NCBI GenBank assembly: GCA_002361485.1
Contig: DESZ01000028.1
Span: 6,292-70,291 of the forward strand
Direction: 5' to 3'
DNA from: Cyanobacteria bacterium UBA3301
GTDB taxonomy: Bacteria > Cyanobacteriota > Vampirovibrionia > Gastranaerophilales > Gastranaerophilaceae
Length of the DNA stretch: 64,000 nt
The notes under the pieces are model-generated. The model saw only the letters and a program-made list of their open reading frames with translations, made no database searches and was not told the origin of the DNA. Shown piece after piece: positions 8,282-16,848 of the stretch (position 1 is its first letter; every line of letters starts with the position of its first letter). A program made the position numbers and the translations under genes.

Positions 8282-8893
8282 ATGGCAAATTTTGTATCAA
8301 TAATAAGAATATTTATAGCATTAGCATCGGTATTATTACTATTTTGGCATACAACCGCTTCATATATAACAGCATTTGTATTAGCGGTTATCGCATTTTC
8401 ATTTGACGGTTTGGACGGATATTTGGCAAGAAAATTCAATGAAGAATCTCCGTTAGGCGCAGTTCTTGACATAATGGGAGATAGAATTGTTGAAAACGCT
8501 TTTTGGATTGTACTTGCAATGCTTGGATATTTATCATCGAGTCAGGTCATAAATGCAATTTTCCCTATTATTTGTATTTCCCGCGCATTTACGGTTGACA
8601 GTATAAGAAGTGTTGCATTTTCAAAAGGTTATACAGCTTTTGGAAAAACCACAATGCAATCTTCTCCAATCGGTAAATTTATCTGTGCTTCAAGATTTAT
8701 GAGAATATTATATGCTGTCGCAAAAATAGCAGCCTTCGGATTTTTAATTCTTGCTCACACTCCTGTGATTGAAACTTGGGAACATGTCCAAGTTTTAAAT
8801 ATGACAGGTATAATTTTAGCTTGGATTGCGATTGTACTTTGTGTTGTACGCGGGTTGCCTGTTGTATTTGAAGCAAAAAATGTTATCAAATAG
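8282..8893 (+). CDS. CDP-alcohol phosphatidyltransferase
   Basis: The start is ATG 8282 (MANFVSIIRI), preceded by AAGAGGAA. A frame that is open upstream from 8204 overlaps the previous gene and is not used. The 203-residue integral membrane protein carries the full CDP-OH-P signature DGx2ARx8Gx3Dx3D, beginning at the second DG of DGLDGYLAR and ending at the Asp of IMGD. These metal-dependent enzymes displace CMP from CDP-diacylglycerol or another CDP-alcohol. PgsA-like phosphatidylglycerophosphate synthase is the closest guess. The sequence does not fix the acceptor. Confidence 0.88.
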   Translation: MANFVSIIRIFIALASVLLLFWHTTASYITAFVLAVIAFSFDGLDGYLARKFNEESPLGAVLDIMGDRIVENAFWIVLAMLGYLSSSQVINAIFPIICISRAFTVDSIRSVAFSKGYTAFGKTTMQSSPIGKFICASRFMRILYAVAKIAAFGFLILAHTPVIETWEHVQVLNMTGIILAWIAIVLCVVRGLPVVFEAKNVIK

Positions 8894-8902
8894 GTTATAG
8901 AA

Positions 8903-9352
8903 ATGGCTAAATTAAATATCGTATTATATGAACCCGAAATCCCACAAAATACAGGAAATATAGCAAGACTTTGTGCTTGTTGCGGAGCTTCATTATATTT
9001 GGTGGGTAAGCTCGGTTTTTCATTATCAAGTAAGTACACTAAACGCGCAGGTTTAGACTATTGGGACAGCGTTGATTTGCACAAAATTGAATCAATGGAC
9101 GAATTGTATGAAATGTTCCCTGAAGGTACATTTTATTATCTGACAACAAAAACCGACAAATTATATACGGAAATTGAATTTAAAGATGGCGATTTTATTG
9201 TCTTTGGCCCTGAAACAAGAGGTTTACCCGACAAATACGTAAAAGATGAAAACGCGAGAACAATACCTATGAAAAAAGGTCAGCGCAGCTTAAATCTTTC
9301 TAATTCTGTTGCAATCGTAGCTTATGAGGCAATAAGGCAAAATGGAATATAA
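8903..9352 (+). CDS. trmL: tRNA (cytidine/uridine-34-2'-O)-methyltransferase TrmL
   Basis: This 149-residue protein is the single-domain SPOUT methyltransferase TrmL (formerly YibK/CspR). It begins LNIVLYEPEIPQNTGNIAR, has the FGPETRGLP loop and ends with the trefoil-knot SAM site IPMKKGQRSLNLSNSVAIV. It 2'-O-methylates the wobble base of tRNA-Leu isoacceptors. An AGG site sits 8 bases before the start. The 3' end overlaps nnrD by 11 bases. Confidence 0.94.
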   Translation: MAKLNIVLYEPEIPQNTGNIARLCACCGASLYLVGKLGFSLSSKYTKRAGLDYWDSVDLHKIESMDELYEMFPEGTFYYLTTKTDKLYTEIEFKDGDFIVFGPETRGLPDKYVKDENARTIPMKKGQRSLNLSNSVAIVAYEAIRQNGI

Positions 9353-10157
9353 ACTACCGCAAAGAAAAGAAATATCTAATAAATCAACATACGGAAAAGT
9401 TTTAAATATTGCCGGGTCTGATTATATGCCGGGAGCAGCATATTTATCCAGTGTATCTGCGCTAAAAGTCGGATGCGGATACTGTTTTTTATGTTCAACA
9501 GACAAAGTTATAAATGCCGTTGCAGCGCAAACTCAAAATGTTGTTTTTGCTCCGATAAAAGATTTAAAAACTCAAATAGAAAATGCAGATGTAATAGAAA
9601 TCGGATGCGGATTAGGGCAAAACTCATTATCAAAAAAAATATTTAATGACTTTATCAAATATACTCCGCAGGAAAGACCAATTATCGTAGATGCTGATGG
9701 TTTAAATCTAATTTCACAAGACCCTCAAAAGTTTATAAAAAAAGGGTTTAAAAATGTAATTTTTACTCCGCACCCAAAAGAAGCCGCGCGCCTGCTGTAT
9801 GTTGATGATGTATTAGAAAATATAGAAGAAGCTGCAAAACTTATTTCCGAAAAATATAATTGCGTAACGGTTTTAAAAAAACACAAAACATATATTTATT
9901 CACCTAACGGCAGACAATATACAAATACAACAGGTAATAACGCCTTAGCTAAAGCCGGTTCGGGAGATGTATTAACAGGGATAATAGCAGGTTTATGCGC
10001 TCAGGGTATGGATTTATTTGAGGCCTCCTGTCTTGGGGTTCATTTGCACGGGTTATGTGCTGATATTGCTATTGAAGAATTGACACAATACTGCGTTATG
10101 GCAAATGATTTAATTAATTATTTGCCCAGCGCAATAAAAAAGATATTTGGAAACTAG
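9342..10157 (+). CDS. nnrD: ADP/ATP-dependent NAD(P)H-hydrate dehydratase
   Basis: The 271-residue ribokinase-like protein is the C-terminal half of the YjeF/Nnr family. It has GSDYMPGAAYLSS near the start, a VDADGLNLIS motif and the NTTGNNALAKAGSGDVLTG phosphate-binding loop near the C-terminus. It repairs hydrated NAD(P)H at the cost of a nucleotide. No epimerase (NnrE) domain is fused, so that activity must be encoded elsewhere. It is the last gene of the plus-strand run that began at 3501. Its stop overlaps the convergent small gene by 4 bases. Confidence 0.93.
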   Translation: MEYKLPQRKEISNKSTYGKVLNIAGSDYMPGAAYLSSVSALKVGCGYCFLCSTDKVINAVAAQTQNVVFAPIKDLKTQIENADVIEIGCGLGQNSLSKKIFNDFIKYTPQERPIIVDADGLNLISQDPQKFIKKGFKNVIFTPHPKEAARLLYVDDVLENIEEAAKLISEKYNCVTVLKKHKTYIYSPNGRQYTNTTGNNALAKAGSGDVLTGIIAGLCAQGMDLFEASCLGVHLHGLCADIAIEELTQYCVMANDLINYLPSAIKKIFGN

Positions 10158-10399
10158 AATATAAAATTGATATTCTTAGCTTTAGTTTTTGCTTCAATAT
10201 TTATCGGTGTTGTCGGATTAAAGAAATCTACATTTCTGGAATTTGAAACCTGTTCGGTTATTGGAACCAATTTAACATCTTGCATTGATGCACATTCACT
10301 AAAAAATGCACGACTGTTTACCGGTTCGTTTTTAGAAAATTTTGAACATTTTTCAATTACGTTTTTGGGTAACATTGCCCTTAAACAAGTTATTTTCAT
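10154..10399 (-). CDS. Small protein of unknown function (81 aa)
   Basis: The minus-strand frame has a strong ribosome site (AAAGGAG, 8 bases before ATG 10399). That is the main reason to prefer it over the overlapping plus-strand frame, which lacks one. The protein is basic and rich in Asn, Lys, Thr and Ser. It has two or three cysteines, no signal peptide and no membrane segment. I recognise no family. It lies between convergent nnrD and the speD terminator, so it is probably a single-gene transcript. Confidence 0.55.
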   Translation of the reverse strand: MKITCLRAMLPKNVIEKCSKFSKNEPVNSRAFFSECASMQDVKLVPITEQVSNSRNVDFFNPTTPINIEAKTKAKNINFIF

Positions 10400-10441
10400 T
10401 TAAAATTTCTCCTTTGCTATATCATATTTCGATAGTCACTA

Positions 10442-10486
10442 TAAAAAAATTGTTCTGACGAATAATTTTATATCCGTCAGAACAAT
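10442..10486 (-). terminator. Intrinsic terminator of speD
   Basis: A 12-bp perfect stem (ATTGTTCTGACG / CGTCAGAACAAT) with a 14-base loop lies 29 bases beyond the speD stop. Read leftward, it is followed by a run of T. Confidence 0.85.
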
Positions 10487-10514
10487 AAAAACCTGTAAAA
10501 AAATTTTTTGCTGA

Positions 10515-10976
10515 TTAATTTTGTAATTGTTCTAAAATTTCAAAAGGTCTTTCTGCAACCTTCATTGTTTCAGGGGACAAAATACCTCTTTTTAGTTCTG
10601 TAAAGCTTGCATTTTTAGAAGAAAACTTTTTCTTTAAAAATTCATATGCAACTTTTGGGTCACACTTTGAGCCGCAAGTGAATAAATCAACAGCCGCATA
10701 CCCGAGTTCAGGCCAAGTATGAATAGCCAAATGGCTTTCTGAAATAATTACAACACCTGAAACTCCGTAAGGACTAAACATATGGAAGCACTTTTGAACA
10801 ATTGTAGCTCCACATTCTAAAGCTGCTTCCATCATATATTTTTCTACCTTATCAATACTGTTTAATGTATTAGGGTCACATTCAAAAAATTCAGCCAACA
10901 CATGACGACCAAGGTGAACGTCATCTGATGTCGGTAATGTTTCGTTGAATAAGTCTAAATGTGAATATGTTGTCAA
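10515..10976 (-). CDS. speD: S-adenosylmethionine decarboxylase proenzyme SpeD
   Basis: The 153-residue protein is the short class 1b form. It has HLGRHVLAEFFECD near the start and the self-cleavage site ISESHLAIHTWPE. There Glu80-Ser81 is cut so that Ser81 becomes the pyruvoyl cofactor. The enzyme makes decarboxylated SAM, the aminopropyl donor for spermidine. It has about 17 more N-terminal residues than the shortest homologues. A strong AAGGAG precedes ATG 10976. It is a single-gene unit with its own terminator. Spermidine synthase is not in the window. Confidence 0.95.
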   Translation of the reverse strand: MTTYSHLDLFNETLPTSDDVHLGRHVLAEFFECDPNTLNSIDKVEKYMMEAALECGATIVQKCFHMFSPYGVSGVVIISESHLAIHTWPELGYAAVDLFTCGSKCDPKVAYEFLKKKFSSKNASFTELKRGILSPETMKVAERPFEILEQLQN

Positions 10977-11185
10977 TTTGTGTTTCTCCTTATTAAATAA
11001 ATGTATATTTTACAACTATAAAATAATAGTATAAAAAAATAAATTTTGACAGTCTTTTTTTGAAAAAAATCCTTTAAAAACCGCTATTGTACAGTATAAG
11101 TCATTTTTTGGAATATTTCAAATATTAAGTTTTGTGAAAGATGTAATAATATGACAAATCTAAGATTTTATTATAAAATCAGAAT

Positions 11186-11884
11186 ATGAATAATAAAATA
11201 TTAGTAATAGACGATGACACTTCAATAAACGAACTAATCAAAGTAAATCTGGAACTCGGGGGATACAACGTCGTTCAGGCATATGACGGAATAAAAGGCT
11301 TTGCTCTTGCCAAACAAGAACTACCGTCACTGATTATACTTGACGTTATGATGCCTGAAGTCGACGGTTTTACTGTAGCCAAAAGAGTTCGCGAAAACCC
11401 TTCAACAAAAGATGTTCCGATTATTATGCTGACCGCTTTATCGCAGCTTAATGATAAAGCAAACGGATTCAATATAGGAGTTGATGATTATCTGGTAAAA
11501 CCATTTGAAATAGAAGAACTCTTGATGCGCGTAAAGGCTTTATTAAAAAGAACCCATCAAATCCCGATGTCAGCATCTGTTAAAGACCTGCAAACACTTG
11601 GAGAAATAACTCTTTTACCGGAACAATACAGTGTAAGAATCGGAGATAACCAAGCAAAATTAACACCGATAGAATTTGATATTTTTAATTTACTGTTTCA
11701 AAATCACGGAAACATGGTATCTTCAGCTAAACTGTTAAAAGATATTTGGGGATACTCGCCTGATGATGATATTGAAACAATTAGAGTACACATCCGCCAT
11801 TTACGTTCAAAAATCGATAAAATATCAAACGGCAAAAAATATATTGAAACAATTTATGGCGGCGGTTATAAGTTAAACATATAA
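11186..11884 (+). CDS. OmpR/PhoB-family response regulator
   Basis: The 232-residue protein has an N-terminal receiver domain (about 1-120) with acidic pocket Asp9/Asp10, phosphoacceptor Asp53 in IILDVMMP, a conserved Thr in MLTALS and Lys in VKPFE. A C-terminal winged-helix DNA-binding domain (about 135-232) has the expected ETIRVHIRHLRSKI and YGGGYKL blocks. No histidine kinase gene is near, so it is an orphan in this window. It resembles cyanobacterial RpaB/NblR-type regulators only at family level. The helicase gene starts 9 bases after its stop, so the two are very probably cotranscribed. Confidence 0.93.
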   Translation: MNNKILVIDDDTSINELIKVNLELGGYNVVQAYDGIKGFALAKQELPSLIILDVMMPEVDGFTVAKRVRENPSTKDVPIIMLTALSQLNDKANGFNIGVDDYLVKPFEIEELLMRVKALLKRTHQIPMSASVKDLQTLGEITLLPEQYSVRIGDNQAKLTPIEFDIFNLLFQNHGNMVSSAKLLKDIWGYSPDDDIETIRVHIRHLRSKIDKISNGKKYIETIYGGGYKLNI

Positions 11885-11893
11885 GGTTATAAA

Positions 11894-14644
11894 TTGAGCA
11901 AATTAAATTTTAAAGGGAGTTGGAGAAGTTATCAAAAAAGAATACTTGATGATTTATCATTTCATTTAAGAGATGATAAGCTTCATATTGTTGCAGCTCC
12001 GGGAGCAGGAAAAACAACGTTAGGTATAGAAGTAATATCAAAGCTTAATCAGGCAACACTGATACTATGTCCGACAAATACAATAAAAAATCAATGGAAA
12101 GAAAGAATATGCTCAGCTTTTTTAAATGCTGAAGATTATGATATTGTATCAACCGACTTGAGAAATCCTGAATACATAACTGTTACAACTTATCAAGCAT
12201 TATTAGCTTCATTTTGCGGACAAAAAGAAGACGAGACAAATACTAATACTTACGATGAAGAAGCTGAAATTAGCGAAGAAGATGCAGAATCCATATCAAA
12301 TTCAAAAAGATTTAACAGTAAGAAAGCCGATGAAATAATAAAAATTTTAAAAGATGCAAATATTACAGTTTTATGTTTCGATGAAGCGCACCATTTACGC
12401 AACGAATGGTGGAAAGCTTTAATCTATTTAAACGAAAATCTTGCGCCCAAACAAACTCTGGCACTAACCGCGACTCCGCCTTACGATGCAAACATAAACG
12501 AATGGAACAGATACGAAGAACTTTGCGGCGAAATTGATGAAGTAATATCTATACCCGAACTTGTTAAAAACGAGGATTTATGCCCACATCAAGACTTTAT
12601 ATACTATTCATTGCTAAAAGACTCCGAAAAAGAACTTATAAAAAAACAAAATGCTAATATTAAAACATTTATGGATGAATTGAATGCCGACTCAAATTTA
12701 ATATCACATCTGACTTCAGCCACATTTCTTAATGAACCTAAATCATACACCGAACAGATTTTTGATGATCCGGATTTTTATGTATCTGTTGCTTCATTTT
12801 TAAAAATGAATAATCAAAAAATCAATCCGAAGTTTTTATCATTATTCAATGCAAAGGAACATGAACTGCCAAAATTCACCCAAGAAGAAGCAAAGAAATT
12901 TTTAAACGGCTTATTATACAGCCATTGCGAAGAATTTGCGCAAATAGAAGAAAAACTTGAGCACTACAGAAATCGGGCAAAACTTCTCGGACTTGTTTAT
13001 AACAAACGAATTGTTTTAGGCGATAATGTTAAAATTCAGCGAAAAATTTCGGGTTCAATTGCTAAAATTGATTCTATAGAAGAAATTACAGAACTTGAAT
13101 ACAATTCTCTATCAACATCTTTGCGAATGGTTATACTTGCGGATTTGATTAAGCTTAACGATACTGATTCAGACAGTTTAGGCGTTGTCCCGATTTGGAA
13201 ACGCTTAAAAAATAAATTCCGACAAATCCCGATTGGGGTTCTTTGCGGCTCTTTGATTTTACTGTCCAAAAGTTCAGAACAAAACTTTAAGCTACATGTA
13301 AAAGAAAATGACCTGACTGAGGACAGTCTTACTGTTTCAAGTTTTAATCAAGATGAAGCCTATATAAAAATTACCCCCAAAGAAAGTGCAAAAAATAAAA
13401 TTGTCGGCATAATAACAGAAATGTTTAATAAAGGTGAAATAAATATTCTAATCGGCACACAAGCCCTGCTTGGAGAAGGTTGGGATGCTCCTTCTATTAA
13501 TTCTCTAATTTTATCAAGCACAGTAAGTTCTTATATGTTGTCAAACCAAATGCGCGGACGTGCTATAAGAATTGATAAAAACAACCCTGATAAAATTTCA
13601 AATATATGGCATTTGGCTTCAATTGCTTTACCTGAAAAAACAAATATTTTTGAAGAAATCTTTTCCGAATCATCAACAAACCTTGATGAAGAAGCAAAAA
13701 TGAACGCGCTTATGCACGATATTGTAAGCCTAGAAAAACGTTTTGAAGGCTATGAAGCCCCGTCCTATTTTGATAAACACGAAATAGTAAGCGGGATAGA
13801 CAGAGTTAAACCAAAAGATTTTTACCATAATATTGAAAAATTTGGAGAAAATGCTTTCAAAGACTTTAATAAGTCAACAAGAGAACTTGCGCTAAACAGA
13901 AGCCAAACAAAACAATGGTGGAATGATGCGCTGTACCTTGGCTATGGTAACGGGCAACAAACAATGACAACAGGGGTTGAAGCAGAAAAATTAACGGTGA
14001 ACACATTGAAATACACAAGTTATAAGGAAATGCTATTTTCAACATTTACGACATTTTTGTTTGTATTGGCCTCTGTAATCTATTCAGGCGGATTTAATTG
14101 GGGGATAATTGGAATAATTTTACTTGTATTTTTAATCGTATGCGCAAACATATATCTTAAATACTTAAAAACAGGCACAATAGCAGGCGTAATGAAACAA
14201 ATTGCTATTGTACATTTGGAAGCATTAGCCTCTCAAGATTTGATACGTTCATCACTAAAGCGAGTTGGCCTGACAGTTCAAGAAACTTTAGAAGGAATCT
14301 ATGTAAGCTGTAAAAATCTTCCGACTGAAGAAAACAATTTGTTTATCAAATGTATTCAAGAGTTTCTAAACCCGATAGAAAATCCGCGCTACCTCTTAAT
14401 AAGAACAAACAGACTGGGGAAAGTAATTAACCAAACAGACTACTTCTCAATTCCCGCGATACTTTCTAATAATAAAAAGTGTGTAGATATTTTTGCAAAA
14501 CTTTGGGAAAAATATATCGGCGGAAGCTATAAAATCGTTTATACAAGGAATTTAGAAGGCAGAATGACTTTACTGCAAGCAAGAAAAAATTCTTTTTCAG
14601 CAACCAAAAGACCAAAATCCAAAAGACTTTCAAAATGGCAATAA
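11894..14644 (+). CDS. Superfamily 2 DEAD/DEAH helicase with a C-terminal membrane hairpin
   Basis: Translation appears to start at TTG 11894, 7 bases after AAGG. The 916-residue protein has an SF2 ATPase core: motif I APGAGKTT (Lys40), motif II DEAH near 161, motif III ALTATPP near 190, a GTQALLGEGWDAPS block near 521 and motif VI QMRGRAIR near 553. These place it in the XPB/type I restriction-like group. A long helical insertion lies between about 195 and 450. At about 716-758 two adjacent hydrophobic segments look like a membrane hairpin, followed by about 155 soluble residues. A membrane-tethered SF2 helicase is unusual. Its role is unknown; nucleic-acid surveillance or defence is only a guess. 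No nuclease motif is visible. Confidence 0.85.
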   Translation: MSKLNFKGSWRSYQKRILDDLSFHLRDDKLHIVAAPGAGKTTLGIEVISKLNQATLILCPTNTIKNQWKERICSAFLNAEDYDIVSTDLRNPEYITVTTYQALLASFCGQKEDETNTNTYDEEAEISEEDAESISNSKRFNSKKADEIIKILKDANITVLCFDEAHHLRNEWWKALIYLNENLAPKQTLALTATPPYDANINEWNRYEELCGEIDEVISIPELVKNEDLCPHQDFIYYSLLKDSEKELIKKQNANIKTFMDELNADSNLISHLTSATFLNEPKSYTEQIFDDPDFYVSVASFLKMNNQKINPKFLSLFNAKEHELPKFTQEEAKKFLNGLLYSHCEEFAQIEEKLEHYRNRAKLLGLVYNKRIVLGDNVKIQRKISGSIAKIDSIEEITELEYNSLSTSLRMVILADLIKLNDTDSDSLGVVPIWKRLKNKFRQIPIGVLCGSLILLSKSSEQNFKLHVKENDLTEDSLTVSSFNQDEAYIKITPKESAKNKIVGIITEMFNKGEINILIGTQALLGEGWDAPSINSLILSSTVSSYMLSNQMRGRAIRIDKNNPDKISNIWHLASIALPEKTNIFEEIFSESSTNLDEEAKMNALMHDIVSLEKRFEGYEAPSYFDKHEIVSGIDRVKPKDFYHNIEKFGENAFKDFNKSTRELALNRSQTKQWWNDALYLGYGNGQQTMTTGVEAEKLTVNTLKYTSYKEMLFSTFTTFLFVLASVIYSGGFNWGIIGIILLVFLIVCANIYLKYLKTGTIAGVMKQIAIVHLEALASQDLIRSSLKRVGLTVQETLEGIYVSCKNLPTEENNLFIKCIQEFLNPIENPRYLLIRTNRLGKVINQTDYFSIPAILSNNKKCVDIFAKLWEKYIGGSYKIVYTRNLEGRMTLLQARKNSFSATKRPKSKRLSKWQ

Positions 14645-14709
14645 ATAAAACAGGGAGTGAAAATCCTCAAAAACTTGCCCTCTCCCGATGGTAGAGGGTA
14701 AACATAGAA

Positions 14710-14743
14710 ACAGGAAGTGATAAATCATCACTTCCTGTCTTTT
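14710..14743. terminator. Intrinsic terminator between convergent helicase and rpsP
   Basis: A 12-bp stem (ACAGGAAGTGAT / ATCACTTCCTGT) with a 5-base loop is followed by a short T tract on the plus strand. It can also serve rpsP from the other side. A smaller inverted repeat (CCCTCT/AGAGGG, about 14679-14698) precedes it. Confidence 0.8.
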
Positions 14744-14765
14744 AATTAATACTATATCAAAATTA

Positions 14766-15197
14766 TTAAGCTTCAGCAGGAGCTTCTGTTTCAGCAGGAG
14801 CAACTTCTTCAGCTTTAGCTTCTTCAGCAGGCGCTGCAGCTTCTTCTTCGGCTTTAGCTTTTGCCTCAGCTTCAGCAGCTGCTTTTGCTTCTTCTTCAGC
14901 TTGTTTTTTAGCCAATGCTTTTTTAGAAAGTTTTACGGTTTCTTTCTTTTGATAATCTAATGTACCGTCTTCTTTACAATGTTTGATTAAGTATTGAACA
15001 CGTTCTGTAGGTTGAGCACCTTTTTTAATCCAATCCAATGCCGCAGTTTTATCAAATTGCATAACTTTAGTTTTCGGATTGTAGTGACCCAATTCTTGAA
15101 CAGGTTTACCATCTCTTTTGCTTGTAGAATTAACAACAACGATTCTGTATGAAGGTTGTTTCTTAGCACCTAATCTTTTTAATCTGATTTTTAACAT
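14766..15197 (-). CDS. rpsP: 30S ribosomal protein S16 with an Ala/Glu/Lys tail
   Basis: The start is ATG 15197 (MLKIRLKRLGAKKQPSYRIV), preceded by AAGGAAG. An in-frame extension to 15338 is not homologous to S16. Residues 1 to about 85 are a normal S16, which binds 16S rRNA during 30S assembly. Residues of about 86-143 form a low-complexity tail of Ala, Glu, Lys and Pro, probably extended and solvent-exposed. Such tails occur on S16 in several phyla. trmD and rimM, common partners of rpsP, are absent here, so it stands alone. Confidence 0.94.
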   Translation of the reverse strand: MLKIRLKRLGAKKQPSYRIVVVNSTSKRDGKPVQELGHYNPKTKVMQFDKTAALDWIKKGAQPTERVQYLIKHCKEDGTLDYQKKETVKLSKKALAKKQAEEEAKAAAEAEAKAKAEEEAAAPAEEAKAEEVAPAETEAPAEA

Positions 15198-15386
15198 TTT
15201 TACTTCCTTATATTTTAATTTACTAACGAAATCGACATCCAAACCGCCGCTTGTTCGGGTATCTGAACCGTTGTAAAGAGGAATTACTTCGGCTGTATTT
15301 CTATTTAAACACAAATATAATTTTCTTGCAATAGCCACTAAAATTAGAGAAAATTCGACGTCAAATTGTTACACTATTTGTATAAG
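15198..15386 (-). other. rpsP leader region without a gene
   Basis: The 189 bases upstream of rpsP are open in the rpsP frame for 47 codons, but these codons match nothing I recognise. The minus strand holds a possible small hairpin (GTTC..GAAC, about 15257-15274) and a GC-rich patch around 15235-15280 unlike the AT-rich flanks. It could be a structured leader. I cannot assign it to a known riboswitch or ribosomal leader. Confidence 0.25.
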
Positions 15387-15415
15387 TTGCTTTTATTTAT
15401 GTTTTAGTGTAGAAT
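15387..15415 (+). promoter_or_regulatory. Sigma-70-type promoter for tig
   Basis: TTGCTT (15387-15392) and TAGAAT (15410-15415) are separated by 17 bases. The start point would be near 15422, about 30 bases before the tig ATG, which has its own AAGAGG site. Confidence 0.6.
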
Positions 15416-15452
15416 TTTATTGATAATTCGGTAGAAATAAGAGGATTTAAAC

Positions 15453-16781
15453 ATGACAACCACATTAAAAAAAGAAAAAGAAAATTTAGTCAGTATTAAC
15501 ATGACAATACCGGCTAAAGAAGCTTCATCGGCTTATGACTTAGCTGCAAGCAGAATTTCACAACATATCAACATTAATGGATTCAGAAAAGGAAAAGCTC
15601 CTAAATCTGTTGTTGAAAGACATGTCGGAGTTGACAGAATTCAACAGGAAGCTTTGGAAATGCTTTTACCAAGATACATTACTAAAGCAATTAATGATAA
15701 CAAATTAGATACAATTACTCAGCCTGCAGTTACAAATTATAATTTTGAACCGGGTAAAGATGTTGAAGTTACATTTGAAGTAGAAACAAGACCGGAAGTT
15801 ACTATTGGAACATACAAGAATTTAGACTTAAAAGCAGAAATTATGCCTGAAGATAAATCAGCATTTGATAACGCATTAAACGGATTTTTAACACAACATT
15901 CATCATTGGAATTGGTTTTAGACAGACCTTCAAATAATACTGATATCGTTGTATTTGACTTTGACGGTACTTGCAACGGCGAAAAAATTCAAGGCGGAAG
16001 TGCAAAGGGTTATGCTCTTGATTTAGGTCATTCTAATTTTATTCCGGGATTTGCTGAACAATTAGTAGGACACAATATCAAGGATGAATTCGAAATTGCT
16101 GTTACATTCCCGTCTGATTACCATGATGAAAAATTAAAAGGTCAAGAAGCAAAATTCTCAATTAAAATGAATGAAATTAAACAAAGAGTTCTTCCTGAAT
16201 TAACAGATGAATTTGTAAAAAGTTCATCAAGATTTTCAACTGTTGATGAATTAAAGGCTGATATTCAAAACTATCTTGATAATCAAAGAGAAAGTATGAA
16301 AAGAACAAGTGCAGAAAATGCAATTTTCAAATCATTAATTGATTCAACATCAGTTGACATTCCTCAATCAATGATTAACAGAGAAGTTAACGCGTTACGC
16401 GGAGATTATCAACAAAGATTATCAGCTCAAGGTGTAGATTGGAATAAATTCATCCAATCACAAGGCGGAGAAAGCAACTTTAATGCAAACCTTGTTAACG
16501 ATGCTAAGGCAAGGATTAAAAATTCATTAATAATTGATAAAATTTCTAAGGAAGAAAATATTTCAGTACAACAATCTGATTTTTCAGGAAAATTATCTCA
16601 ATTGAGCGCGGCTTACGGCGCATCGCCTGAACAAATTGTTAAACAGTTCGGAAATAACCCTAACTTCTTGAATTCTTTATCACAACAGATTATTAACGAA
16701 AAAGTAAGAAACTTCTTAATTGATAATAACAAGTTCGAATATGTTGAAGTTGAACCTAAAAAAGAAGAAGTTAGTGCATAA
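15453..16781 (+). CDS. tig: Trigger factor
   Basis: The 442-residue protein has the three trigger factor parts. The N-terminal ribosome-binding domain carries the signature NGFRKGKAPKSVVERHVG. A central FKBP-like peptidyl-prolyl isomerase domain spans about 160-245. The C-terminal helical chaperone arms run to about 430. It binds near the ribosomal exit tunnel and holds nascent chains. It heads the tig-clpP-clpX order common in bacteria. A promoter is visible just upstream. Confidence 0.96.
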   Translation: MTTTLKKEKENLVSINMTIPAKEASSAYDLAASRISQHININGFRKGKAPKSVVERHVGVDRIQQEALEMLLPRYITKAINDNKLDTITQPAVTNYNFEPGKDVEVTFEVETRPEVTIGTYKNLDLKAEIMPEDKSAFDNALNGFLTQHSSLELVLDRPSNNTDIVVFDFDGTCNGEKIQGGSAKGYALDLGHSNFIPGFAEQLVGHNIKDEFEIAVTFPSDYHDEKLKGQEAKFSIKMNEIKQRVLPELTDEFVKSSSRFSTVDELKADIQNYLDNQRESMKRTSAENAIFKSLIDSTSVDIPQSMINREVNALRGDYQQRLSAQGVDWNKFIQSQGGESNFNANLVNDAKARIKNSLIIDKISKEENISVQQSDFSGKLSQLSAAYGASPEQIVKQFGNNPNFLNSLSQQIINEKVRNFLIDNNKFEYVEVEPKKEEVSA

Positions 16782-16796
16782 TTGTATACAATACAA

Positions 16797-16818
16797 GGCG
16801 GCATATTTTTATGCCGCC
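16797..16818 (+). terminator. Intercistronic hairpin between tig and clpP
   Basis: An 8-bp GC-rich stem (GGCGGCAT / ATGCCGCC) encloses ATTTTT. No T tract follows, so it may act as an mRNA processing or stabilising element or a weak attenuator rather than a full terminator. Confidence 0.5.
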
Positions 16819-16848
16819 CCTGATATATAAAATAAGAAAGGGAAAATT

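Noticed and set aside
10167..10403. 78-codon plus-strand frame opposite the 81-residue gene
   Set aside because: It begins at TTG without a ribosome site and reads through the upstream signals of the minus-strand gene, which has a strong Shine-Dalgarno sequence.
15198..15338. 47-codon N-terminal extension of S16
   Set aside because: S16 starts MLKIRL in all families known to me, and AAGGAAG sits right before ATG 15197.
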